Origin: an uncultured Azospirillum sp.
GTDB lineage: Bacteria > Pseudomonadota > Alphaproteobacteria > RF32 > CAG-239
NCBI GenBank assembly: GCA_947383875.1
Contig: CANDEX010000013.1
Coordinates: 1-29,041 of the forward strand
Reading direction: 5' to 3'
Length of the DNA: 29,041 nt
Shown: in pieces, positions 14,165 through 20,841 of the stretch
Layout: each line of letters starts with the position of its first letter
Position numbering within the stretch: the first letter of the stretch is position 1
Notes under the pieces: model-generated
The model's input: only the letters and a program-made list of their open reading frames with translations
Told to the model about the DNA's origin: nothing
The model's database searches: none
Position numbers and translations under genes: made by a program

Positions 14165-14402
14165 TTTAGTGCCCGGATGTTCTATATCGTGATTTGAACC
14201 CGGGAGGGCTTGAGGGAAAACTAACGGCCTTGAATGGCAGTTAGTTTAACGAAAGGTGATGGTTTGTTAGGTCGCGAGTGAGAGGCAACGAAGCAAAGCG
14301 AGCGTTACAAACAGAACTCGCATAATTCCGTTGTTTTTTGCTCAATGTTTGTGATTTCTAAAATAGAATGTTTCGGGAATAACCAAGTTTAGAAAAAACT
14401 TC
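14165..14402. other. Gene-free junction between island and chromosome
   Basis: No coding frame is convincing. Read on the minus strand, 14191-14203 gives a tRNA T-arm-like GGGTTCAAATC, but no cloverleaf can be completed. AAACTAAC-G-GCC (14218-14229) pairs with GGC-A-GTTAGTTT (14236-14247). Further right, GTTTGT and ACAAAC enclose a segment with a GAGTGAGAGGCAACGAAGC-type repeat often seen in intergenic DNA. Confidence 0.5.
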
Positions 14403-14433
14403 TTGACTTAGAGTATACTCTAAATTTTATGAT
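14403..14433 (+). promoter_or_regulatory. MerR-type promoter and operator of the cupin gene
   Basis: TTGACT (14403-14408) and TATGAT (14428-14433) are separated by 19 bases, and the spacer carries the perfect palindrome TTAGAGTATACTCTAA (14408-14423). An over-long 19-bp spacer with dyad symmetry between the boxes is the signature of promoters controlled by MerR-family activators. No MerR gene lies in the window. Confidence 0.8.
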
Positions 14434-14464
14434 GAGTGGTTGTTTATATTGGAGGGAGAGGGTT

Positions 14465-14941
14465 ATGCGTTTTTATAAACTTATTTGTTTGGCTCTTTTC
14501 TTTAGTTTTATGTTATTTTCCGGAGCGGAGGCACAAGATATGAAAAAAGCACCACATGATACAATTTTTGGGCAAGGTGAGGTTAATCCATACAGTCAAT
14601 TTTTTAGCGGGCAGACATATTTGACGATGTTAAGTCATAAGGATGATATATGGAATTCATCAATCGGCAATGTGACTTTTGAACCCGCAGCCAGAACTCA
14701 TTGGCACAAACACTCCGGCGGGCAGATTTTGCTGGTCTTAGCCGGTGAGGGGCGCTATCAGGAGCGCGGCGGCGATGTGCGTGTTTTGCGTCCCGGCGAT
14801 GTAGTGCGCATACCTTTAGATGTTGAACACTGGCATGGTGCAGCACCGGATGCTTGGTTTACGCATATTTCTGTTGAAACGAACTTACCGGATAATCAAA
14901 CAACGTGGCTTGAGCCGGTTGGGGATGCGGATTATCGATAA
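14465..14941 (+). CDS. Secreted cupin-domain protein
   Basis: A 158-residue protein with a signal peptide (MRFYKLICLALFFSF, cleavage probably after AEA near residue 23) and one cupin barrel. Metal ligands are visible: His79, His81 or His83, Gln87 (in THWHKHSGGQ) and His124 (EHWHG), with GRYQERGGDVRVLRPGDV between. The closest remembered relatives are the small manganese cupins related to hydroxynitrile lyases and carboxymuconolactone decarboxylase-associated cupins; the substrate is unknown. The start at 14465 is chosen because GGAGGGAGAGG stands just before it; an in-frame ATG at 14429 falls inside the -10 box of the promoter and cannot be used. Expression is probably induced through the MerR-type promoter, suggesting a stress or toxic-compound response. 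Confidence 0.9.
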   Translation: MRFYKLICLALFFSFMLFSGAEAQDMKKAPHDTIFGQGEVNPYSQFFSGQTYLTMLSHKDDIWNSSIGNVTFEPAARTHWHKHSGGQILLVLAGEGRYQERGGDVRVLRPGDVVRIPLDVEHWHGAAPDAWFTHISVETNLPDNQTTWLEPVGDADYR

Positions 14942-14943
14942 TA

Positions 14944-15888
14944 TTAAAGTTGATTCAGGTTGTTTTCGGGAATGACTTCGCAGACAATATCTCCTTCCCA
15001 ACAGATATGGCTGGGAATAATTGTGTGGAGGATGCCGTTGATTGGTGTTTTGACAACCTGTGTTTCAGCCAGATTTTGCGCACAAAGAATTTCTCCGATT
15101 TGTTCTCCGGCGCTGACTTTATCTCCGGGTTTTTTATTCAACTTTAACAAACCCGCCACCGGAGCAAAAACTTTAAGGCGTTTTTCAAAGGTGTATATAT
15201 TTTCTGCCGAAGTTTCTGTAGGCTGAAGCATTTTTAATGCAGAAAGCAAAGATTTGAGAGCTGCGAATACGGCTGTCGTTTTGCTTTCATCATATTCATC
15301 ATGCCCGCCGCATTCAATTGTGAGGTTATCAATTCCCGCACGGTCCAGAGCGGCGTTGAATGTGCCGTGCAGGGAGGGGATAGAGGCATCATCGGAATAT
15401 TGGTTATAGGTGAAACCACAGAGTCTGATATATTTTTCATATTCCGGTTTGGTGTAAATAGCAAAAGGGTTGCTCATTTTAGAGGTGTGTAAGTCTATAA
15501 CCAAATCACAGCCTTGGGTTTGCGACATTAATGCGGCGCAAATCCTTTCCTGCATTTCGCCATCGGCTTTGCCAGGAAAAAGGCGGTTGATATCCCGTCC
15601 GTCAATGGCGGAAAACTTGCCGGCAGTGGCATAATAGGTTCGCTGCAGCCAGCCCAGCGGATTAGCGTAAGGGATGATACAAACTTCGCCGCTTTGCAGG
15701 TTATTGAGCAGAAAATCATGCAGCAGCTTTAAGCTCCATTGCGCCGTTTCGCCGCCGTGAAGTCCGGCTTGAATATAGACTTTTTTCCCTGTCGCGGCAG
15801 CATGGTAATGGTGGATGCACAGGTTTATTTCTGTGCCGCCGCCGGCGGTTAATATCGGCAGTTTTTCAATGGAGAAGTTTGTTGTCAT
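14944..15888 (-). CDS. Zinc amidohydrolase of the succinylglutamate desuccinylase/aspartoacylase family
   Basis: A 314-residue M14-type metallo-hydrolase that cleaves an amide bond of an N-acyl amino acid or short peptide. Zinc ligands are His44 and Glu47 (GLHGGETAQ) and His134 (DLHTS). DGRDINRLFPG (about 96-106) is the substrate-carboxylate binding signature, and Glu in LTIECGGHDEYD is the probable catalytic base. The C-terminal part (PVAGLLKLNKKPGDKVSAGE) is the beta-sandwich extension seen in family members. The gene follows the ATP-grasp-like gene by 6 bases, so the two form an operon that could make and break the same amide bond. The exact substrate cannot be told. It ends convergently with the cupin gene, 2 bases apart. 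Confidence 0.9.
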   Translation of the reverse strand: MTTNFSIEKLPILTAGGGTEINLCIHHYHAAATGKKVYIQAGLHGGETAQWSLKLLHDFLLNNLQSGEVCIIPYANPLGWLQRTYYATAGKFSAIDGRDINRLFPGKADGEMQERICAALMSQTQGCDLVIDLHTSKMSNPFAIYTKPEYEKYIRLCGFTYNQYSDDASIPSLHGTFNAALDRAGIDNLTIECGGHDEYDESKTTAVFAALKSLLSALKMLQPTETSAENIYTFEKRLKVFAPVAGLLKLNKKPGDKVSAGEQIGEILCAQNLAETQVVKTPINGILHTIIPSHICWEGDIVCEVIPENNLNQL

Positions 15889-15894
15889 CTGGTT

Positions 15895-17589
15895 TTACCT
15901 TTGAGCGGAATTATTTTTATTCATCAGTAGTGTTTGTTGATGATTATAGTCTTTTCCAAAGATATCAGAATATAATTTATTTACAATCGGCAGCCATTTT
16001 TTATTCAACACAACTTTGTTGTTTTGAATATTAAAAGGGGAAGAGCCGTTTTTAGCTTTGCCGACAATCCGCAAGATTTGAGCGCCGGCGGGAACGAGTT
16101 GTCCCTTTTTAAGGCTGACACCAGTCAAACCGGCATAAATCCTGCTTTGGTTGAGGTCAATATTTTGGCTCTGAGCGTGGTTTTGTGAAAAATCCCACTG
16201 CCAGCTGCCGTCGGCTTGTTTATCAATGGCATAAATACCCGGTTTCAAGTCAATGATGGCGGTGGCCGTTCCTTGTTGTTTGCCCATCATTTTGATGTAG
16301 AAACTGCCGTCGCTTTCCAGAGATTTTTTGTATAGGTTTTCTGAGCTTTGTTGTATCTGGTAAAGCAATTTTTGGGTTTTCGGGGCAGAACAATCTGCGT
16401 AATTGCTGATGAAAGCCAAACGGTGAATTCCAACTAAATCCGCATTTTCGGCATCAAGACTTAATTGTTCGGTCGGGCCTTGCTGGCGATCGTTGACTTC
16501 ATTAATCCAGATATGATTGTCCGAATCGATAATTAAATCAGCGCCGCAGAGTCCGACTTTGCCGCATTGAGCCATCAGTGTTCCCAGCTTTTGGCTGATT
16601 TCGTAAACTTTGGCATTGATTTCTTCAGGAAATTCATAGCCCAGAGAGTTGCCGACACCGTTGGAAGAACTTCCGGTTAGGTTCTTGTCGCCGATAGCTT
16701 TTAATGAGGCTCTGGCAGTCAGCACGATGGTTTTATCTTCGCTGATGCCGATTTCTTTGCCCCTTTGTAACAGAGCATAAATCGTGTCTTCTGAAAAAGC
16801 ATTGTCCTCGGAGGTTAAATGGCCTTTTTGCACGCCGCCGTGCTCTTTATCGGCGATTGTGTTGCCGACAAACATCGACATATTGCTGCAGAAACCGTCG
16901 ATAAACCGTGCGACTTTGACATCGCCTTTGTGCTGGACGATGTTTTGGGCAAATTCTTCAGCGGAGGAAACAATGCTTGTGCCTTTGCCGCCGCCGCTTT
17001 CAAAATTTTCTGCCCCGCAGGATTGGATAACGATTTTGCCGTTGCTGCCTTGATATTGTGCGTAAAGAGAAGATATTTTCTCCGCATCCAGTTGTTCGGC
17101 TTTAACGACTTCAGAGGGGATGAAACATTCCTCCAAGCCGGCTTCGGTGAGAATCTTTTGCAGGTTGGTTTTTTCTTCAAAAAAAAGGCGCAGGTTTTGT
17201 TCATTGGACGCAATGATATCGGCTCTTTTTTTTACCCTTAAATTATTAGACCAGAGGTTGCCGACCGGGGCTTCGACGAATAAAGCGACAGGGCGGCCGC
17301 TGACAAGTTCTTTCGGAAGCGCTTTGACGATTTCGTATATTTCTTTCGGGGTTTCGCTGATGCCTGTTGTATCATATCCCGGGCTGTATTGAGGAATGTC
17401 TGTAAACAGCTGCTGATTTGGCGCTCCTCCGGCGATAACGGCTTGGCCTCCGGCTTTAACAACATCCTGCAGAATACCGCCGCGTTGCGGGTAAAAAGCC
17501 GTCATGACAAATAAAGTGTTCTTGGCAGATAATTCTTTTACGGTCTTGTTGAAGACAGCTTTAACTTCATTACTTAATTTTGAAAACAT
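15895..17589 (-). CDS. ATP-grasp-like carboxylate-amine ligase, substrate unknown
   Basis: The 564-residue protein has an ATP-grasp pattern in its centre: IVIQSCGAENFESGGGKGTS (lysine and glycine-rich loop, about residues 185-205) and GLCGADLIIDSDNHIWINEV followed by NDRQQGPTEQ (metal-binding Glu/Asn-x-Arg, about 343-375). A pre-ATP-grasp-like N-terminal domain precedes it (LFVMTAFYPQRGG, GGAPNQQLFTDIP). The last 170 residues are a second region with KPGIYAIDKQADG and a carboxyl-terminal beta-rich part. ATP-grasp enzymes join a carboxylate to an amine. The neighbour is an aspartoacylase-family hydrolase, a pairing also seen with RimK-type ligases. A consensus promoter lies 130 bases upstream, with a leader containing a short frame. 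The start has GAGAGA just upstream. Confidence 0.75.
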   Translation of the reverse strand: MFSKLSNEVKAVFNKTVKELSAKNTLFVMTAFYPQRGGILQDVVKAGGQAVIAGGAPNQQLFTDIPQYSPGYDTTGISETPKEIYEIVKALPKELVSGRPVALFVEAPVGNLWSNNLRVKKRADIIASNEQNLRLFFEEKTNLQKILTEAGLEECFIPSEVVKAEQLDAEKISSLYAQYQGSNGKIVIQSCGAENFESGGGKGTSIVSSAEEFAQNIVQHKGDVKVARFIDGFCSNMSMFVGNTIADKEHGGVQKGHLTSEDNAFSEDTIYALLQRGKEIGISEDKTIVLTARASLKAIGDKNLTGSSSNGVGNSLGYEFPEEINAKVYEISQKLGTLMAQCGKVGLCGADLIIDSDNHIWINEVNDRQQGPTEQLSLDAENADLVGIHRLAFISNYADCSAPKTQKLLYQIQQSSENLYKKSLESDGSFYIKMMGKQQGTATAIIDLKPGIYAIDKQADGSWQWDFSQNHAQSQNIDLNQSRIYAGLTGVSLKKGQLVPAGAQILRIVGKAKNGSSPFNIQNNKVVLNKKWLPIVNKLYSDIFGKDYNHQQTLLMNKNNSAQR

Positions 17590-17639
17590 TATTCTCTCAT
17601 ACTCAAAAAAACAAACACAAAAAAACGGATAATTTTAAT

Positions 17640-17711
17640 TTAAAATACAATAACAGCCCCAAAGGAGCGTCGGAGAGAAAGCATATATATTTTGTATTTC
17701 GTATTCATCAT
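17640..17711 (-). CDS. Possible 23-codon leader frame before the ATP-grasp gene
   Basis: ATG ATG and 21 further codons (MMNTKYKIYMLSLRRSFG and then AVIVF) end 50 bases before the ATP-grasp gene. The first ATG lies practically at the predicted start of transcription, so translation would be leaderless; no Shine-Dalgarno sequence is present. It may be a regulatory leader peptide or chance. Confidence 0.25.
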   Translation of the reverse strand: MMNTKYKIYMLSLRRSFGAVIVF

Positions 17712-17718
17712 GGTGGTA

Positions 17719-17747
17719 AGAATACCTAAGTTTTCATTGCTTGTCAA
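17719..17747 (-). promoter_or_regulatory. Sigma70 promoter of the ATP-grasp/amidohydrolase operon
   Basis: On the minus strand TTGACA (17747-17742), exactly 17 bases, TATTCT (17724-17719). Upstream of the -35 box lies TAGACAAAA (17759-17751), the recurring motif of this window. Confidence 0.75.
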
Positions 17748-17770
17748 GTTTTTTGTCTAAATATATGCGC

Positions 17771-17799
17771 TTGTTTTCTATTGGCAGGCAAAGTATAAT
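17771..17799 (+). promoter_or_regulatory. Sigma70 promoter of the DUF5131 gene
   Basis: TTGTTT (17771-17776), 17 bases, perfect TATAAT (17794-17799). It diverges from the ATP-grasp operon promoter and excludes the upstream TTG at 17799 as start codon. Confidence 0.7.
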
Positions 17800-17837
17800 T
17801 GAAAGCGAATTTTCATAATGGGAATAATGATACACTG

Positions 17838-18731
17838 ATGCATGATATTTGGAATCCGTGGCACGGATGCGTTAAGAAAAGCGAAGGCTGTGCCAATTGC
17901 TATATGTTTTTTCTGGATAAGCAGCGGGGCGGTGACGGAAGCCGGATTTATAAAGTCAAAAATAATTTTAATTATCCGTTGCAACGGAACAGGGACGGAA
18001 GTTATAAAGTTAAAAGCGGCGAGCAGTTACGGGTTTGTATGACCTCTGATTTCTTTTTACAGGAAGCGGATCAATGGCGGCCGGAAGTTTGGCGAATGAT
18101 AAAACAGCGGCCGGATGTCATATTCTTTTTGCTGACGAAGCGGCCAGAGCGGGTTAGGGAATGTTTGCCGGACGATTGGGGCGAGGGTTGGGAAAATGTA
18201 TTTTTCAATGTCACTTGTGAGAATCAAGAAAGGGCGGAAGAACGATTGCCATTATTGATGGAACTGCCATTTAAACATAAGGGAGTGATGGCTGCGCCTT
18301 TTATCGGGGAACTGGATATTCGCTCTTGTCTTGAAACGGGCGTTATAGAACAGGTTATCGCCGGAGGGGAGAATTATGATGGCAGCCGTGTGTTAAAATA
18401 TGAATGGGTGAAACGCCTTTATGATGATTGTGTAGCGACCGGGGTCAGGTTTTGCTTTATTGAAATCGGAAGTTGTTTTGAAAAAGACGGAAAATTTTAC
18501 CGGATAGCTGATAAGCGACAGCAAAGTGTTATGGCTTATAAATCCGGGCTGCAATATGAGGGGCGCAAAACAGAATTTAAGCTCTGCCATCCCGAAGGGG
18601 ATACGCTCTTTGGCGGCGAGGATATTACTTATGAAAAGCAATGGCGTGACAGGTGTTTTGACTGCGGCAGTCGGTTGATTTGCAACGGTTGTGCCAATTG
18701 TGGTTTATGCGTCAAAAAAAGCCCCCGCTGA
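17838..18731 (+). CDS. DUF5131 (phage Gp37/Gp68-like) iron-sulfur protein
   Basis: A 297-residue protein beginning MHDIWNPWHGCVKKSEGCAN, the N-terminal signature of the Gp37/Gp68 (DUF5131) family. Cys11, Cys18 and Cys21 are the likely ligands of a radical-SAM-like 4Fe-4S cluster. VCMTSDFF, FFLLTKRPER and VIAGGENYDGSR are further family segments. The C terminus has a second cysteine cluster (CFDCGSRLICNGCANCGLC), unusual but seen in some members. The function is unknown to me; family members occur in phages, plasmids and chromosomes. ATG 17838 is chosen because the promoter -10 box lies at 17794-17799. No other phage gene is adjacent, so this is treated as a stand-alone chromosomal gene. Confidence 0.88.
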   Translation: MHDIWNPWHGCVKKSEGCANCYMFFLDKQRGGDGSRIYKVKNNFNYPLQRNRDGSYKVKSGEQLRVCMTSDFFLQEADQWRPEVWRMIKQRPDVIFFLLTKRPERVRECLPDDWGEGWENVFFNVTCENQERAEERLPLLMELPFKHKGVMAAPFIGELDIRSCLETGVIEQVIAGGENYDGSRVLKYEWVKRLYDDCVATGVRFCFIEIGSCFEKDGKFYRIADKRQQSVMAYKSGLQYEGRKTEFKLCHPEGDTLFGGEDITYEKQWRDRCFDCGSRLICNGCANCGLCVKKSPR

Positions 18732-18744
18732 GAGCAGGGGCTTT
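18716..18744 (-). terminator. Terminator shared by the convergent DUF5131 and lipoprotein genes
   Basis: AAAGCCCC (18718-18725) pairs with GGGGCTTT (18737-18744). The A run at 18714-18720 becomes a T run on the minus strand, so it mainly terminates the lipoprotein gene. The DUF5131 stop codon lies in the loop. Confidence 0.85.
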
Positions 18745-18759
18745 CCGAAAGTTCTGAGC

Positions 18760-18909
18760 TTACTTGCCGCAAGGAGCAACGATTTCAGACAGAGAGAGAA
18801 CACCCAACAGATAATCATTGGTGCAGACTTTCTGGCCGCCGATGGTGCCACGAGTACCGGTGCAGGCAGATAAAGCAAACAATACAGCAAGAATAGCTAA
18901 TTTTTTCAT
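18760..18909 (-). CDS. Small lipoprotein, 49 aa
   Basis: Starts MKKLAILAVLFALSACTGTR: a classic lipoprotein signal with lipobox LSAC, giving a lipidated Cys15 and a mature part of only 35 residues (GTIGGQKVCTNDYLLGVLSL, then a C-terminal PCGK). Two further cysteines could form a disulfide. GAAAGGAC lies 9 bases before the ATG, and a terminator follows the stop, so it is a complete monocistronic unit. The mature peptide probably sits on the periplasmic side of a membrane, as entericidin-like peptides do, but no family is recognised. An inverted repeat lies just upstream. Confidence 0.8.
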   Translation of the reverse strand: MKKLAILAVLFALSACTGTRGTIGGQKVCTNDYLLGVLSLSEIVAPCGK

Positions 18910-18936
18910 TTTATAGTCCTTTCGATAATTAATCTG

Positions 18937-18956
18937 CATTGTGGTGAATCACAATG
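18937..18956 (-). promoter_or_regulatory. Operator-like inverted repeat before the small lipoprotein gene
   Basis: CATTGTG-GTGAAT-CACAATG (18937-18956) is a 7-bp inverted repeat with a 6-base spacer, 28 bases upstream of the lipoprotein start codon. Confidence 0.5.
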
Positions 18957-19025
18957 TGGGAGTATGCTAGTCTTGTAAAATATAAAATGCAATTATAAAA
19001 ATGGCTTTTGTGAATTAATGTCAAA

Positions 19026-19058
19026 AAATCCTCCCGGCCATGTCGGCGGGGAGGATTT
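19026..19058 (-). terminator. Terminator of the 19068-19814 gene
   Basis: AAATCCTCCC (19026-19035) pairs with GGGAGGATTT (19049-19058); the A run at 19023-19028 gives a T run on the minus strand. It lies 10 bases beyond the stop codon. Confidence 0.9.
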
Positions 19059-19067
19059 AAAGGTTGT

Positions 19068-19814
19068 TCAGAGCCCCAATGCAGTCAAAGGTGTTGGCTG
19101 GAATCCTTGAAATAAGCGTTCAAGGATATCTTCATTGAAAACATAGGAGCTGTCAGAATACAGCTTCTCTACCGGCAAATCCCGATAAGAAAATATCGGA
19201 AGGTTTTGCAGGTCTTCAATTACAAGCTCGTTGTTCCAAAGAAGTTTCAGCATATAAAAATACTGTGTTGCTTCTTCTCCCAGCTTGCGTATGGAGCCAT
19301 CCTCTTTTTGCAAAAGCAGCCAGTCGGATGCTTCCGCAAAGTTGTTTTCATTTACCTTTTGCAGGAATGTTGAGCGCTGAAAACCGGTTTTTCCCATGCG
19401 CATGGCGGCAAGCGTTATGACGGCCATTTGCTGTTCAGATAAAACAATGTCTGTTGACAGGCTGGTGATAATCAGCGGTTTCCAGTCTTCTGCGACAATA
19501 TGGACAGCTTGTTCGTATGTCAGGCCGTCAAAATTAAAGTCTTTGACGCTGCGGCCGTTGATAAACTTGAAACCGACCAGTGCCCGCGGGCATTCCGTTG
19601 AAACGGTTTTCTGGACGCCGTCAAGGTAAGCTCTGGCTATGATGACCTTGTCGAAAGAGTTGTCATAGACAGCAATCGGGGCTGCCGGTTCGTCATTTAG
19701 AGGTTCTGGCGCGGAGCAGTTTCTGCAAAGCAGGAGTGCGGTCAGCAAGAGGATGATTAGAACCAGTACGCTGAGGAATACCTTGGTTTGGCGGCTAACT
19801 GTAGATTGTTCCAT
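19068..19814 (-). CDS. Membrane-anchored protein with a degenerate lysozyme-like domain
   Basis: Residues about 12-32 (VFLSVLVLIILLLTALLLC) form one membrane segment, and the 216-residue remainder should face the periplasm. There, LSEQQMAVITLAAMRMGKTG, followed by FQRSTFLQKVNENNFAEASDW and a final YFYMLKLLWNN segment, resembles the C-terminal lobe of T4-type (GH24) lysozymes. ARAYLDG...ALVGFKFINGR aligns loosely with the catalytic lobe, but the catalytic Glu seems to be replaced (VIIARAY), so it may bind rather than cut peptidoglycan. No Shine-Dalgarno sequence is clear. A promoter lies about 65 bases upstream and a terminator follows, so it is a single-gene unit. The lysozyme relation is inference. 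Confidence 0.55.
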   Translation of the reverse strand: MEQSTVSRQTKVFLSVLVLIILLLTALLLCRNCSAPEPLNDEPAAPIAVYDNSFDKVIIARAYLDGVQKTVSTECPRALVGFKFINGRSVKDFNFDGLTYEQAVHIVAEDWKPLIITSLSTDIVLSEQQMAVITLAAMRMGKTGFQRSTFLQKVNENNFAEASDWLLLQKEDGSIRKLGEEATQYFYMLKLLWNNELVIEDLQNLPIFSYRDLPVEKLYSDSSYVFNEDILERLFQGFQPTPLTALGL

Positions 19815-19879
19815 AATTTTGGGTTTTTAGGGGTTAATAATATGTTTGTAATAAATGAATGGGGGAAATATAGCACAGT

Positions 19880-19909
19880 ATTATGAGTGATGCAAGCTCA
19901 AATTGTCAA
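19880..19909 (-). promoter_or_regulatory. Sigma70 promoter of the 19068-19814 gene
   Basis: On the minus strand TTGACA (19909-19904), 18 bases, CATAAT (19885-19880). The motif TAGACAAAAT (19918-19909) overlaps the first base of the -35 box. Confidence 0.6.
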
Positions 19910-19918
19910 TTTTGTCTA

Positions 19919-20118
19919 TGTTTGTTTTCCTATAAATGTCTGTCCGTGGGGACAAGGGGGGATTGATTGCTTCGAATTTGGTTCGCTTAGCTCTGAAGTT
20001 TGGTAAATCTGGAGGTGGGCGTGGGACTGATTTACTTCGTCTAAAAGCTTAGCAAATCGGGCGGTGGGAGGAGGATGGCTTCATTTGCTTGTTTGCGCAG
20101 CTTGTGTTGCGTTTGAAC
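19919..20118. other. Gene-free stretch, partly G-rich
   Basis: No convincing gene. Two imperfect copies of a 24-base pattern, GTTTGGTAAATCTGGAGGTG (about 19997) and GCTTAGCAAATCGGGCGGTG (about 20047), lie 51 bases apart. A 38-codon frame from about 19937 is too short and lacks a ribosome binding site. Confidence 0.35.
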
Positions 20119-20121
20119 CAT

Positions 20122-20153
20122 AAAAAACACCCGGTCTTGAAGACGGGGTGTTT
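20122..20153 (-). terminator. Terminator of the 20172-20678 gene
   Basis: AAACACCC (20125-20132) pairs with GGGTGTTT (20146-20153), and the stem continues with one mismatch into GTCTT/AAGAC. The A run gives T residues on the minus strand. Confidence 0.85.
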
Positions 20154-20171
20154 AGGGGGAGAGGCGGGAAT

Positions 20172-20678
20172 TTAATCCAACTCGTCAATGACTGACTTAG
20201 TCTTTTCAGGGTTGTTTCGGTAGAGGAAGATTGCCAGAGCAGCCATGTCACTTTTGATTCTGTCGAGTGCATAGTCTTTCTGGTTGCCATAGTCTGCAAG
20301 ATTTTGCAAGAAGAGACCCAGCTCAAGCTTGTTGCTGCAGAGTGGGGCAAATCCGCGAAGCGTTTCGCCTCCTGTCCAAATGACAACGTCAAAGTCCTGA
20401 AACAGCGGAAGGTCAGCCAGTTTGATGTTCTTGCAGTTTCCTGTTTCGTGATCGCGAAGCTGAACCGTCAGGTGGTTGCCGCGACGCATGGAAACGTATT
20501 GCAAGATGAAGTGATCGCCGTTTTCAGCGACAAGCGTGTTACCTTCCATTGCCGGAGCAAGTTCAAAGTGGGCTATTTGTGCTTCTTCTTCCCAACCGGA
20601 AAAATCATCAACAAATACGAATTTTCCGTTCTCAGTCATGTAGGCCATCAGTTCAGACGGCAAATTTAAATTTTTCAT
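20172..20678 (-). CDS. Hypothetical protein, 168 aa
   Basis: I do not recognise this family. The protein is soluble and acidic, without signal peptide or membrane segment. It begins MKNLNLPSELMAYMTENGKF with a beta-rich first part (FVFVDDFSGW, HFILQYVSM, LTVQLRDHETG) and ends in a helical segment (LFLQNLADYGNQKDYALDRI). ATG 20678 is preferred over an upstream TTG at 20705; neither has a good ribosome binding site. It diverges from the 20842 gene across a strong 29-bp inverted repeat and ends at its own terminator, so expression is probably controlled from that site. Confidence 0.75.
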   Translation of the reverse strand: MKNLNLPSELMAYMTENGKFVFVDDFSGWEEEAQIAHFELAPAMEGNTLVAENGDHFILQYVSMRRGNHLTVQLRDHETGNCKNIKLADLPLFQDFDVVIWTGGETLRGFAPLCSNKLELGLFLQNLADYGNQKDYALDRIKSDMAALAIFLYRNNPEKTKSVIDELD

Positions 20679-20719
20679 AATTGAATAAATTAATTGGTTG
20701 TACAAATGAACAATATCAT

Positions 20720-20748
20720 ATTTTGTCTAAGTGCGCAATAGACAAAAT
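20720..20748. promoter_or_regulatory. Strong operator-like inverted repeat between divergent genes
   Basis: ATTTTGTCTA (20720-20729) and its exact reverse complement TAGACAAAAT (20739-20748) flank a 9-base spacer that itself contains TGCGCA. On the minus strand TTGCGC with TATTGT 17 bases on could be the promoter it controls. Confidence 0.65.
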
Positions 20749-20783
20749 TGTGAAATATTTGTTAAAGAATCTTTTTTGTTATA

Positions 20784-20812
20784 TTGTTCGGTGGTTAAAT
20801 TTATGGTATATT
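20784..20812 (+). promoter_or_regulatory. Sigma70 promoter of the 20842 gene
   Basis: TTGTTC (20784-20789), 17 bases, TATATT (20807-20812), about 30 bases before the start codon. Confidence 0.55.
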
Positions 20813-20841
20813 GGGGTGTATGAGAGCTTTAAGAGGAAAAA

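Noticed and set aside
14191..14203. Minus-strand tRNA in the right junction
   Set aside because: A T-arm-like GGGTTCAAATC is present but acceptor, D and anticodon arms cannot be formed around it; at most a fragment.
16819..17241. 140-codon + strand frame opposite the ATP-grasp gene
   Set aside because: Antisense shadow of a long gene with consistent coding signals; lacks start signals.
17838..19814. Prophage remnant (DUF5131 Gp37/Gp68-like gene plus lysozyme-like gene)
   Set aside because: The two genes have separate promoters and terminators, ordinary base composition and no structural, packaging or integrase gene nearby.
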